NCBI GenBank assembly: GCA_030625775.1
Contig: DAOUQC010000002.1
Coordinates: 1 to 64,000, forward strand
Direction of reading: 5' to 3'
DNA from: Verrucomicrobiota bacterium
GTDB lineage: Bacteria > Verrucomicrobiota > Verrucomicrobiia > Verrucomicrobiales > DEV007
Length of the DNA: 64,000 bases
The position numbers were made by a program, and so were the translations under genes. Positions 56,335-64,000 of this stretch are shown here, one piece after another. Every line of letters starts with the position of its first letter. Position 1 is the stretch's first letter. The notes beneath the pieces are model-generated. The model was given only the letters and a program-made list of their open reading frames with translations. It did no database searches and had not been told where the DNA came from.

Positions 56335-58026
56335 CTATTTGCCTGACTGGGGCTTCCTCCCGGGAAGCAGCTTCCCAGCGCGCAACAATACCACCGCCAG
56401 CGCAAAGCCTCCCAAACTGATTGAAAACCAGTCGCCGAAGCGTGCATAGATTGTCAGCGGTGAATCTTTTTGCATCCTCACCACTCCCGGCAAACAGCCG
56501 GTAACAAAGGTGCTGCCAGACACATCATCGACAATCTTGCGCTCAAAGGCTTGCTTGGATTCGCGATCGTAGAGACTGCCAAGTTCATCGATAAAACAAC
56601 TCACCCCGGTGTTCGCTGCACGGATCATCGGACGTCGCAATTCGATGCAGCGAAAACGGGCATTGGCAAGATGCTGCGCTGATTCCGAGCTCTGCCAGAA
56701 CCACCCGTCATTGGTCACATTGACGATTAACTGCGGCACTCCGGCGCGCACAAATCTGCGTGCCAAAGCACCTATGGTGTCTTCAAAACAAATCAGTGGA
56801 ATGATCTGCCACTCACCTCCATCAAGTTCCAGTGGCTCGAAACTTTTTCCAAACCGAAAGTCCCCGGGGATCAGATCCCCCGCCACCCATTCAAAAGGCG
56901 GAAAAACACCGCGTAATGGAAGGTATTCGCCGAAGGGTACCAAATGGATTTTGCGATACATCTGGTAATTTCTGGTCGAACCCTTCATCAGAACCGCAAC
57001 GTTATACAACTCCTCGGGCTGTACTTCTTCCTCAACTCCGGCCATCAGATAAAAATCTCCAGTCGCCAGTACCCGGTTAAAAAAGTCCTGCACCCAGGGA
57101 TAAAAATAGCGCCCCGGCAAGGCTGTTTCGGGCCAGACCACCAAATCAAAATCTGACGATTCCACATAGGCGGTCGTTAAGTCATAATATTGCTCCAGAT
57201 GTTGACCGAGAGATTTTTCATCCCACACCTGATCAATGGGAACATTCAACTGAACCAGCAAAGCCCGAATATCTTTTGTTTCACCCGGATCCCGATTGAT
57301 GCGGTTGAGGCCATAGAGGAAAATCCCCATAATCATCGCCACCGCCACCGTGAAATCCAGATGTGGACGCAAACCCCGGCTACCGAACTCCTGGGCCAGG
57401 CGGACGGTGGTCGCCAGGGCGACACAGGCAAAAAACATCAATACAAAAGAAAGCCCCGTCACTCCGATGATATCAACAATCTGAATGAGGTAGAGGTTGC
57501 CGTGCAGCGCAACCCCGAGACCGTTCCAAGGAAGCCCGGTGAAAGCCACGCCCCTCAGCCACTCCATCCCGCACCACATGGCTCCATTCAGGAACGCCAC
57601 CCTCAGCACCACCCACGACGGAGTGAAAACCTTCTGCCACTTAGAAAGGTTTGCATCTTCCACCAATCCCACACTCGCATGCCATCGCCCCAGCGTTGCG
57701 GCAAAAGCTCCCCAAAAGCCAAAATACACTGCCAGATAAGCCGGCAAAGCGAGCGCACCCACGCCACTGACCTCTCCCAGCCAACTCAAATTGACCAGAA
57801 AAAAAGCCAGTCCACCCAGATAACCGATCCAACATCCCCGCCAGGCCCGACTGCGGGCCCGACCGTCTTTTTTTTTGCCCGGATCAGAAAACCACAGAGC
57901 AGCCAACAAGGGCAAAGCCCAAAACCAAATGAGCGAGCTGATGTTCCAGTTTGGATAACACAATGCAAGCAATACGCCGCTCAGAATAGCAGCAACGATA
58001 GGCCAGATTTTTTTTACAGCAGTCAT
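56335..58026 (-). CDS. lnt: Apolipoprotein N-acyltransferase
   Basis: Lnt adds the third acyl chain to lipoproteins in the inner membrane. From ATG 58026 the protein has 563 residues: about seven membrane helices (to about 240), a periplasmic nitrilase-like domain and a last helix. The catalytic triad is E300 (VVWPETALPGRYF), K359 (YRKIHLVPFGEY) and C413 (PLICFEDTIG), with spacing close to E. coli. A TTG at 58065 lies in frame inside the neighbouring transposon end but adds only TDPTTDPTT-type residues, so it is rejected. The mobile element ends 24 bp before the start codon. Confidence 0.93.
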   Translation of the reverse strand: MTAVKKIWPIVAAILSGVLLALCYPNWNISSLIWFWALPLLAALWFSDPGKKKDGRARSRAWRGCWIGYLGGLAFFLVNLSWLGEVSGVGALALPAYLAVYFGFWGAFAATLGRWHASVGLVEDANLSKWQKVFTPSWVVLRVAFLNGAMWCGMEWLRGVAFTGLPWNGLGVALHGNLYLIQIVDIIGVTGLSFVLMFFACVALATTVRLAQEFGSRGLRPHLDFTVAVAMIMGIFLYGLNRINRDPGETKDIRALLVQLNVPIDQVWDEKSLGQHLEQYYDLTTAYVESSDFDLVVWPETALPGRYFYPWVQDFFNRVLATGDFYLMAGVEEEVQPEELYNVAVLMKGSTRNYQMYRKIHLVPFGEYLPLRGVFPPFEWVAGDLIPGDFRFGKSFEPLELDGGEWQIIPLICFEDTIGALARRFVRAGVPQLIVNVTNDGWFWQSSESAQHLANARFRCIELRRPMIRAANTGVSCFIDELGSLYDRESKQAFERKIVDDVSGSTFVTGCLPGVVRMQKDSPLTIYARFGDWFSISLGGFALAVVLLRAGKLLPGRKPQSGK

Positions 58027-58034
58027 CGCTTTGG

Positions 58035-58058
58035 TTGTGGGGTCTGTTGTGGGGTCAG
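58035..58058 (+). repeat. Tandem 12-bp duplication at the transposon-lnt junction
   Basis: TTGTGGGGTCTG (58035-58046) is followed directly by TTGTGGGGTCAG (58047-58058); the second copy contains the first bases of the element's terminal repeat. Confidence 0.7.
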
Positions 58059-58073
58059 TCAACAAATCTTGAC
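58050..58073 (+). repeat. Left terminal inverted repeat of the RAYT element
   Basis: An exact inverted match of 59130-59153. The transposase stop codon and its last codons (SRFVD) lie inside this repeat. Confidence 0.85.
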
Positions 58074-59101
58074 TTACGCCACTCCCTCACTTTTTTTGTT
58101 AATCCCTTTTCAGGCACTTTTTCAAATCTGCGCACCTGCTGGCTCACATTCGCTGCGCTCTTCATCCCCAGAATTTCTGCTATCCACCCTTGACTCATAG
58201 TTGTCTCACGCATGATCGCCCAAGCCACCGATACTCGTTTCATATCACCCTTTTCCTTCAATTTCAGGGTTTCCAGATCCATTCCATAATGTGCCACCGC
58301 CATATCCAGTATGGTCCGTCCTTTTTTTTCTCCGTGGTCTTTCACCAACCGACTGCTCGCGTAAGTACGGTTGCTTCCCTTTTTTTTCTTCCCATACTGT
58401 TTTAGCATCGCCTCCTTAAATTCCTCCGAACCCCAAAACCAGCCTCGTTTCACTCGTGCAGACAGACTCACTCCCTCTACCCTGCAATCTTCATCCTCAT
58501 CTTCACCAGCAAGTCTCTCATCAAGGTGAGCAATGTACTTCCGCCTTCCTCGCGCGGAATCCTTTTCGCCTTGTAAATCAAGCCCCTCCCCGACGGCCAT
58601 CCACCCAGGGCGTTTGCTGGGCGACAGAGCGTATCCCTGTGAAATACTGCTCCATTGATAATCCAGAACACTTTTCCCATGTCCATCAACCAAACCCGCA
58701 TGCCCTGGGTTCAAATGCACATAATCTATCAATATCCTTAAATAATCCCGCCAAACATTTCCACCCTGATCCTCATTCTCCACAAGGATGGATCGATACC
58801 TGCCCCCAAACAAATGCCCCCACAGCTTATGCCGAGAGTTGAGCCGTCTGGTGTATGCGTTCTGCATCCATTTCATCCCTTCGACTAAATTCGCCTCCGG
58901 TGTTTTAAACACCGCATGATAATGGTTGTCCATCAATACCCAGGCGTAAACTTGCCAACCCGTCATCTGGCAAGCCTCACCAAATGTTTTTACAAACAGC
59001 TTCCGGTCATCATCACCAAATACGATAGGCTCACGATGATTGCCTCTCGCCATCACGTGGTACACGGCGTTTTTAAATTCAATTCTAGGGGCCCGGGGCA
59101 T
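58055..59101 (-). CDS. REP-associated tyrosine transposase (Y1/HUH family)
   Basis: The 348-residue protein belongs to the Y1 transposase superfamily. The N-terminal NAVYHVMARGNHREPIVF motif is typical of RAYTs, the HUH metal site is H60-Y61-H62 (DNHYHAVF), and the catalytic tyrosine is probably Y83 (MQNAYTRRLN), followed by GHLFGGRYRSILV. The C-terminal part (about 250-340) carries a helix-turn-helix resembling the DnaA C-terminal domain (RRVSVAW...MSQGWIAEILG region). Such enzymes nick single-stranded DNA at hairpins near their genes. All catalytic residues are present. The start is ATG 59101. Confidence 0.9.
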   Translation of the reverse strand: MPRAPRIEFKNAVYHVMARGNHREPIVFGDDDRKLFVKTFGEACQMTGWQVYAWVLMDNHYHAVFKTPEANLVEGMKWMQNAYTRRLNSRHKLWGHLFGGRYRSILVENEDQGGNVWRDYLRILIDYVHLNPGHAGLVDGHGKSVLDYQWSSISQGYALSPSKRPGWMAVGEGLDLQGEKDSARGRRKYIAHLDERLAGEDEDEDCRVEGVSLSARVKRGWFWGSEEFKEAMLKQYGKKKKGSNRTYASSRLVKDHGEKKGRTILDMAVAHYGMDLETLKLKEKGDMKRVSVAWAIMRETTMSQGWIAEILGMKSAANVSQQVRRFEKVPEKGLTKKVREWRKSRFVD

Positions 59102-59129
59102 CTAATACGCTAATCATGCAAGGCTATTT

Positions 59130-59153
59130 GTCAAGATTTGTTGACTGACCCCA
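59130..59153 (-). repeat. Right terminal inverted repeat of the RAYT element
   Basis: An exact inverted copy of 58050-58073. It lies 28 bp upstream of the transposase start and 25 bp beyond the stop codon of the nucleoside hydrolase gene. Confidence 0.85.
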
Positions 59154-59178
59154 TAAATATAAACCAAAAGGGATAAGT

Positions 59179-60201
59179 CTATTTCTTTGCTGGGGTATTG
59201 GTGAGTAAATCACCAATTACTTTCTCCAAATGTCTCACGTGGCCTTTTATCCGGACAAACTCGTGTGGTTTATTCCGATTCGTTTTCCACTCCGTGTTAC
59301 CGTCTGAGTCAGAAATTACGTGACCCAGTTTTGCTAGATTCCAGAATTTGGGTTGGACACCTCGGACGGCTAATAGGACCGTTGCGAGATCATGGTTTGG
59401 TTTTCCGAACTCCAATGCGCTTGAATCATGAAAAGGTCGAAGCTCATAAGCGCGACGAACAGGGTTTGCCTTTGGTTCTGATTTGAGTTCGGCACCATTA
59501 CTCATTGCTGCTCCGACTTCGTATCCTTGCCAGGTGATGAGTGTTGGCCATTGATTTACAACGGTGACAACAGACGCTGGATCGAGGCGGAGATTGGTTT
59601 CGGGGCGTTTAGTTCGAGGAAATCCGCCGCCCATGATGTAGGTATGCTTGACCTTGGCTTTTATCAGATCCAATCCTCCTAGCTTGCTAAATTTGTCCGG
59701 AACTGATCGAATGAGATCTTCCAGATTGCTCAATGCTCCGACGCTGCAAATGACAACACTTCCGTCAGGCTGCGCGGCGAGAGCTTTGCGATAAACAGAA
59801 AGAGCATCCTCCATTTTGTCATCTGGTTTTGAATCGTGGGGGAATTCATCGCGAAGTTTTCCTGCATAACTGCTAGGTCTACCGCCTCGGATTGTTGCCC
59901 CGTCCTTGTCCGTTCCAATCGGGATATCACCACGGCCATACCAAGTATTAATGACATCAACTGCAGCAGCAGATGCGTTACTGGGATCTTTACGATTGGT
60001 TACGATGGCGAGGATTTCTGCTTCATTCTTATCGACGAGTGCATGAAGAACAGCAAGGGCACCCGCATCATCGCAGTCATTCGCCATATCCGTATCGAAA
60101 ATAATCTTCACTGGATCGGCGGAGAGCGGTGTTGTGCAATGGATTGCGACGAAAATGAAGATAAAGAGTCTTTTTAGACTGCTAGGAATTTGCTTTCTCA
60201 C
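59179..60201 (-). CDS. Exported nucleoside hydrolase
   Basis: Nucleoside hydrolases cleave the N-glycosidic bond of ribonucleosides. The calcium-binding aspartate cluster is visible in IIFDTDMANDCDDAGALAVL, and the family glycine-rich strand is HTYIMGGGFP. The protein has 340 residues from GTG 60201, which gives a good signal peptide (KRLFIFIFVAIHCTTPLSA). An in-frame start at 60309 would add 36 residues of Pro/Leu-rich sequence that look like non-coding repeat DNA. It is therefore probably a periplasmic scavenging enzyme. It lies between the RAYT element and a solitary copy of the same terminal repeat. Confidence 0.82.
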   Translation of the reverse strand: MRKQIPSSLKRLFIFIFVAIHCTTPLSADPVKIIFDTDMANDCDDAGALAVLHALVDKNEAEILAIVTNRKDPSNASAAAVDVINTWYGRGDIPIGTDKDGATIRGGRPSSYAGKLRDEFPHDSKPDDKMEDALSVYRKALAAQPDGSVVICSVGALSNLEDLIRSVPDKFSKLGGLDLIKAKVKHTYIMGGGFPRTKRPETNLRLDPASVVTVVNQWPTLITWQGYEVGAAMSNGAELKSEPKANPVRRAYELRPFHDSSALEFGKPNHDLATVLLAVRGVQPKFWNLAKLGHVISDSDGNTEWKTNRNKPHEFVRIKGHVRHLEKVIGDLLTNTPAKK

Positions 60202-60653
60202 CCTCCCCGCCCTTTCTTTATCGAACTGGGGCTGGAGGGGGTCAAGGGGGAGGAAGGGATTAATACCATTCATTTCTGCGATTAAAACACGCACATTTTC
60301 CCTCGTCAAGCCCGACGGCCAACCAAATCAGTGCTCTCGGCGCCTTCCACGATGGTCTCATCTGAATCGTTAACACAACGATCCATAGCCGCCCTTCTCC
60401 TGATCAAAGAAACCTCCGGGGTCGGTCAACAAATCTTGACTAACTGTCAAAAGGGTCCTAAAAAACGGGCATTAAGCTTAATCATTTCATGAAACATCCA
60501 ATTTTTTCTTAGCTTTTGAAATCTTCCCGCCTTCTAGACCGAGACCTTTCTCACTGTGATAGTCTCGCCGTATGCAGCTTAGGTCAGGAAACAAATATCA
60601 ACTATAGTATAACTACAATGCTCCGAAAATAGATCAAGGAAATATTGCAGCCA
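60202..60653. other. 452-bp gene-free stretch with G/C-run repeat and solitary transposon end
   Basis: 60197-60268 is rich in C and G runs that pair imperfectly (CACCCTCCCCGCCC against GGGGGTCAAGGGGGAGG) and looks like an extragenic repeat. A solitary copy of the RAYT terminal repeat lies at 60417-60440. The rest shows no gene or RNA I recognise. Confidence 0.5.
60417..60440 (+). repeat. Solitary third copy of the RAYT terminal repeat
   Basis: Matches 58050-58073 in the same orientation at 22 of 24 positions (differences at the first and eighth bases). No transposase coding sequence accompanies it; the flank diverges at once. Confidence 0.8.
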
Positions 60654-62615
60654 TTATAACGCCAGCCGGTCATCAATATCTTGCTCCAGCCACGCCCACA
60701 GCGCTTGCAGCGAACTGCCAACAGCATTTTTAATGCCCGGCAAATCTGCCTCTGAAAATTTTCCTCCCTGCTCCGGTAATTGTTTCCCATAAAGGTAATA
60801 TTTGATCTTTGGTTCGGTACCCGACGGACGGACAGCAAAGGAGCGCCCATCTTCCAATTTTACGATCAGCATATTTTCCCGCGGCAAGGTATCCCCCTCC
60901 ACATCCTGGATTTCCTGGGTGGCAAAATCGAGCACATCGCAAACCCTTGACCCATCTACTTCGTTCGGCGGCTTGTTGCTGTAGGATTTTGCCAGCTGTT
61001 GGATTTTACCAGCCCCTTCCGCCCCTTCCATCACCACTGAGTGAAGCTGCTCCTGAAAGTAACCGTACTCCAAATAGATCTGATCGAGCAATTCAGAAAT
61101 GCTCAAATTCTGAGACTTGGCATAAACCGCCAATTCAGCAAACATCACCACCGCACCATTACCGTCCTTATCACGCACCACATCCGAACCCAGATAGCCA
61201 TAGCTTTCTTCACCTCCAAAAACAAAAAATGACGAATGTTTCAAGCGCAGTTCCCGGGTCTCACTCTCAGCCAAATCCTGATAGTTCTTACGCAGTTCCG
61301 CAGGGATCTGGTGTTCATATTTGCCCAGCTTTTCACCAATATATTTAAACCCCGTCAGCGTATCCACACAGCGGATCCCAAATCGATCGGCGATGACTTC
61401 CTGCAAACCCGTAGTGACAAAGGTTTTTACTAATACCGCATTTTCCCGATTTCCATCATTAAGAATCCCCTGGTCAAACAAGGTCTTGATCCGGTACCAG
61501 CCCATCAAGGATCCGATTTGGTTTCCGGTCAGCAATTTCATCTCCTCTCCATCTCGAACCGCCACTCCCATGCGGTCACAGTCAGGATCAGTCGCGATTA
61601 CCAGATCGGCTCCATCACGCAAAGCCTGCTCAACAGCCATAGCCAAGGCGGGCGCGTTTTCCGGATTCGGAGAATCAACCGTTGGAAAACGCCCGTCTTC
61701 GATATCCTGTTCTGCCACGGTGTCACAGTGAAAACCCAAACGCCGCAACATGGCCGGTGCAATTCTTCCACCGGTGCCGTGCAGGTTGGTGAAGATAATC
61801 TTCAACGAATCCTCTTTCGCCACTTTTTCAGGATCGAGTAAAAGTGTTTCCAAAGTATCCATGTAAGCCGCATCGATTTCTTCTCCCACTTCGATGATTT
61901 TACCCAGCCCATCTGCTGAAAGAGAAGGTTCATCGTCCGTGGTAACCGCATTCACCTGGTCAATGATATTACTGGCATGAGGCTCGACAACCTGTGCTCC
62001 ATCATTCCAGTAAACTTTATAGCCACTGTCATGCGGTGGGTTGTGACTGGCTGTCAGCACGATCCCACCGGAGGCATTCAGATGCCTTACAGCAAAGGAC
62101 AACTCAGGTGTCGAGCGCGGGCTGGTGAACAAATAAACATCGACTCCATTCCGGGTAGCGACCTCGGCAACATGGGCGGCGAACTCTTCGGCAAAGTGAC
62201 GAGTGTCATGGGCAATCACGATCGAAGTCCTTCCCCCGCCCGCCTGCTCCCCGGCTGTGATCAAAGACCTCACATAACCGGCCGTCGCCCGTTTCAGATT
62301 GTAAAAATTCACCACATTGGTTCCCACACAGGGGAATTCAGGCCGCCCAAGTTCATTGGGGGTGCCCCGCTCAGCCGCAGTGACAATTTTACCAATGCTT
62401 CTGCCACGCAAGCCTCCCGTGCCGAACTTCAATGTTTGATAAAACCGGTCATTGAGTTCCGACCACTCCTGCTGGTCGATTAACTCCGCCACGCTGTCGT
62501 GATAAAGCGGCAGATCACTCGAATCGAGCAAATGGCGGATATTCTCCGCACTGGATGAAAAAAGGTGGCCGTCGGCGACAGCTTGTTTAATGGTCTCACT
62601 AAGTTCAGGTGTCAT
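60654..62615 (-). CDS. Phosphohexomutase (phosphoglucomutase/phosphomannomutase family)
   Basis: This enzyme interconverts hexose 1- and 6-phosphates through a phosphoserine. The 653-residue protein starts at ATG 62615 (an in-frame start at 62711 is unlikely). Motifs are GTGGLRG, the phosphoserine loop TASHNPPHDSGYK with S190, metal loop DPDCDRMGVAV, sugar-binding loop GGEESYGYL and phosphate-binding loop RPSGTEPKIKYYL. It is longer than bacterial PGM/PMM (450-580), with extra N-terminal and mid-protein segments as in PGM2-like mutases. Glucose versus mannose or pentose preference is unresolved. Confidence 0.92.
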   Translation of the reverse strand: MTPELSETIKQAVADGHLFSSSAENIRHLLDSSDLPLYHDSVAELIDQQEWSELNDRFYQTLKFGTGGLRGRSIGKIVTAAERGTPNELGRPEFPCVGTNVVNFYNLKRATAGYVRSLITAGEQAGGGRTSIVIAHDTRHFAEEFAAHVAEVATRNGVDVYLFTSPRSTPELSFAVRHLNASGGIVLTASHNPPHDSGYKVYWNDGAQVVEPHASNIIDQVNAVTTDDEPSLSADGLGKIIEVGEEIDAAYMDTLETLLLDPEKVAKEDSLKIIFTNLHGTGGRIAPAMLRRLGFHCDTVAEQDIEDGRFPTVDSPNPENAPALAMAVEQALRDGADLVIATDPDCDRMGVAVRDGEEMKLLTGNQIGSLMGWYRIKTLFDQGILNDGNRENAVLVKTFVTTGLQEVIADRFGIRCVDTLTGFKYIGEKLGKYEHQIPAELRKNYQDLAESETRELRLKHSSFFVFGGEESYGYLGSDVVRDKDGNGAVVMFAELAVYAKSQNLSISELLDQIYLEYGYFQEQLHSVVMEGAEGAGKIQQLAKSYSNKPPNEVDGSRVCDVLDFATQEIQDVEGDTLPRENMLIVKLEDGRSFAVRPSGTEPKIKYYLYGKQLPEQGGKFSEADLPGIKNAVGSSLQALWAWLEQDIDDRLAL

Positions 62616-62777
62616 TTCGTTTGCATTGTAGTTCTTCGCCGTGAGAATTGAAAGCACCTCGTGGCAAGCCACGAGGAAACTCTCCATACCATCTTGCCTT
62701 CGGAAAAACAATATGAACTCGCTAGCTCAGCGGCACACCACTGAGAATACGCTCGTCAGGTATTCAATCATTCTGAA

Positions 62778-63674
62778 ATGATACAATGGGAATCTCAACT
62801 GCAGCCGATGCCCAACGCCCGCACCACCGCCGGGCGTGTTCTGCATGGTTCGGCTCTGGGACGACCCGACCTCAGAATCGATCAATACGATGGCCATTGG
62901 CTGGTGCAGACTCGTGATGGTGATTTTCCCGACGAGTTGCGTGGTATCACACCAGGACTGGCCCGCTCCCTGTGGTGGAAACGGCTCGATAAAACCTCGA
63001 AAACCGCACCCCAATGGATTGAAGGTGAAGGCCTCGAAAAAAAATTCCTGGTTGCGGAAAATGACGCCCGTTATGCAATTGATTTCCAGGCAGGCTATTC
63101 GCAGGGCCTGTTTCTCGATCAACGCCTGAATCGTGAGAAATTAAGCCGTCGAACCCAGTCCGGAGACCGGATATTGAACTGTTTCTCCTATACCTGCTCG
63201 TTTTCGGTGGTAGCTGCACTGGCTGGTGCGATCACCAGCAGTATGGATTTGTCTAGACGTTATCTGGATTGGGGCAAGGAAAATTTTCTCCTCAACCAGC
63301 TCCCGCCCGACGACCATTTTTTCTGTAAAGGGGACGTGATGGATTGGCTCAAACGTTTTGCCAGGCAAGGCCGTCGTTTTAACGGCGTGATTCTTGATCC
63401 CCCCACTTTTTCCCGTAATGGCAAAAAAGTATTCAAGGTCGAAAAAAATTATGCTGAGCTGGTTCAGCTGGCTGCGACGCTGTTGAACGAAGACGGAGGC
63501 TGGTTGCTGTGCTCAACCAATCATCACAGCCTGCAGGAATGGAGCTTCGAAACTATGCTCTATGAAGGCATCGATATGGCCGGACGCAACCTGGTCAAAT
63601 CCGAAGCGGGGGAAATGCCTCCTGAATTCGTTGGTGACGATTATTTGAAATCCTTCTGGCTTGATGTTGAGTAG
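62778..63674 (+). CDS. RlmK/RlmI-like class I SAM methyltransferase
   Basis: The 298-residue protein has a short N-terminal beta domain and a Rossmann methyltransferase of the 23S rRNA RlmI/RlmK type: YSQGLFLDQRLNR, then ILNCFSYTCSFSVVAALAG (SAM motif I), SMDLSRRYLDWGKEN and the catalytic-type ILDPPTFSRNGK. There is no PUA domain and no cysteine after PPTF, so guanine N-methylation (RlmK-like) is more likely than cytosine C5. It is divergent from the phosphohexomutase and 25 bp upstream of hisD. Confidence 0.85.
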   Translation: MIQWESQLQPMPNARTTAGRVLHGSALGRPDLRIDQYDGHWLVQTRDGDFPDELRGITPGLARSLWWKRLDKTSKTAPQWIEGEGLEKKFLVAENDARYAIDFQAGYSQGLFLDQRLNREKLSRRTQSGDRILNCFSYTCSFSVVAALAGAITSSMDLSRRYLDWGKENFLLNQLPPDDHFFCKGDVMDWLKRFARQGRRFNGVILDPPTFSRNGKKVFKVEKNYAELVQLAATLLNEDGGWLLCSTNHHSLQEWSFETMLYEGIDMAGRNLVKSEAGEMPPEFVGDDYLKSFWLDVE

Positions 63675-63699
63675 TCAGTTCCGAGTCAGCTTTCCTATT

Positions 63700-64000
63700 A
63701 TGCGTTTCATTTCCTATCAGCAGAAAAATTTTAAAACGGCGATCAAAAAATTGTCCCGCCGCTCGCAGCCTCTTGCCCAGGTTGAGCGCACCGTCACGCA
63801 AGTGATTGACGAAGTGAAAGAGGGCGGAGACAAGGCTCTGCTGGCTATAGGCAAAAAATTCGACCGGGTGGATTTTCGCAAGGCCGGCGATCTGAAAGTC
63901 TGTGAAGCTGAACTGAAAGCAGCCGGAACCAGCCTGAATACAAAAGAAAAACGCGCCATCGCCGCTTCACGTAAAAACGCGATTTCCTTCGCCAAGCTCA
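63700..64000 (+). CDS. hisD: Histidinol dehydrogenase, N-terminal part (cut by the right edge)
   Basis: The last two steps of histidine synthesis, histidinol to histidine, are catalysed by HisD. The first 100 residues are visible from ATG 63700: RFISYQQKNFKTAIKKL, then VERTVTQVIDEVKEGGDKAL and AIGKKFDRVDF, matching the HisD N-terminus (V..I..V...GD.AL..Y...FD). The catalytic and zinc residues lie beyond the window. It follows the methyltransferase gene closely. Confidence 0.85.
   Translation, partial: MRFISYQQKNFKTAIKKLSRRSQPLAQVERTVTQVIDEVKEGGDKALLAIGKKFDRVDFRKAGDLKVCEAELKAAGTSLNTKEKRAIAASRKNAISFAKL

Larger units (their letters stand above)
58050..59153 (-). mobile_element. RAYT/IS200-like element bounded by 24-bp inverted repeats
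   Basis: Perfect 24-bp inverted repeats at 58050-58073 and 59130-59153 enclose a single Y1-transposase gene. Each repeat begins TGGGGTCAGTC at its outer end. The 1.1-kb unit therefore has the size and content of a minimal IS200/IS605-type or REP-associated transposase element. No target duplication is apparent, as expected for the family. Confidence 0.8.

Noticed and set aside
57190-58200. A 336-codon open frame antisense to lnt and the RAYT end
   Set aside because: It crosses two real genes on the opposite strand and gives a Pro/His/Gln-rich sequence without domains.
60809-61348. A 179-codon open frame antisense to the phosphohexomutase
   Set aside because: Opposite conserved catalytic motifs, low-complexity translation, no ribosome-binding site seen.

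Overview
The window looks like chromosomal DNA of a Verrucomicrobiota bacterium, probably marine or aquatic and close to Opitutia. The evidence is an unusually long pyruvate:ferredoxin oxidoreductase, a Tat-exported Gfo/Idh/MocA oxidoreductase divergent from a Tat-exported TIM-barrel protein, an arylsulfatase, secreted GH5-like and GH32 enzymes, a DUF4212/sodium:solute symporter pair, and protein-level resemblance throughout. This is inference from protein character; there is no rRNA to confirm it. I found no tRNA, rRNA or CRISPR array.

Layout. 1-960: right end of an ISL3-type insertion sequence and a decayed DUF1573 gene. 1026-7445: divergent lpd and nifJ (pyruvate oxidation), with a strong terminator after nifJ. 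7596-14808: a TerB/FHA-like/ABCG transporter fusion, a ParA-roadblock pair, and a Lys/Ala-rich exported membrane protein. 14910-16174: hisB-hisH; hisD starts at 63700, so histidine genes are scattered. 16373-22376: exported sugar-type oxidoreductase and isomerase, a membrane-anchored winged-helix protein with periplasmic repeats, a SpoIIAA-like protein and a 7TM-HD phosphohydrolase. 22429-28565: a hydroxyisobutyrate-dehydrogenase-like protein, then co-oriented AlkD-like protein, 2OG-Fe(II) oxygenase, arginine-methyltransferase-like protein with a SEC-C tail, and a dynamin-like GTPase. 28670-32756: secreted GH5-like and GH32 enzymes facing each other, with a ribokinase/fructokinase fragment between. 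33080-34232: a small orphan gene and an IS91 remnant.

34450-40959 is a housekeeping run: priA, yicC, gmk, separately encoded coaC and coaB, an inositol-monophosphatase-family gene and ispF. 41039-45490 is a minus-strand run: acyl-ACP synthetase-like protein, sulfatase, CPBP protease. 45700-48735 holds the DUF4212 protein with its symporter, then a CII-like regulator and a YkgJ protein. 49033-55261 is the cell-shape cluster mreB-mreC-mreD-mrdA-rng. 55323-58026 holds uxuA and lnt.

58050-60440 is the clearest mobile region. A RAYT-type Y1 transposase gene sits inside perfect 24-bp inverted repeats. Beyond it lies a nucleoside hydrolase gene and then a third, solitary copy of the repeat. The window ends with a phosphohexomutase, an RlmK/RlmI-like methyltransferase and the start of hisD.

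The best candidates for something new are the bacterial PRMT with a SEC-C zinc knuckle and its oxygenase and dynamin neighbours, the winged-helix/TM/STN-like fusion at 18778-19737, the TerB-FHA-ABCG fusion, and the repeat-bounded nucleoside hydrolase segment.
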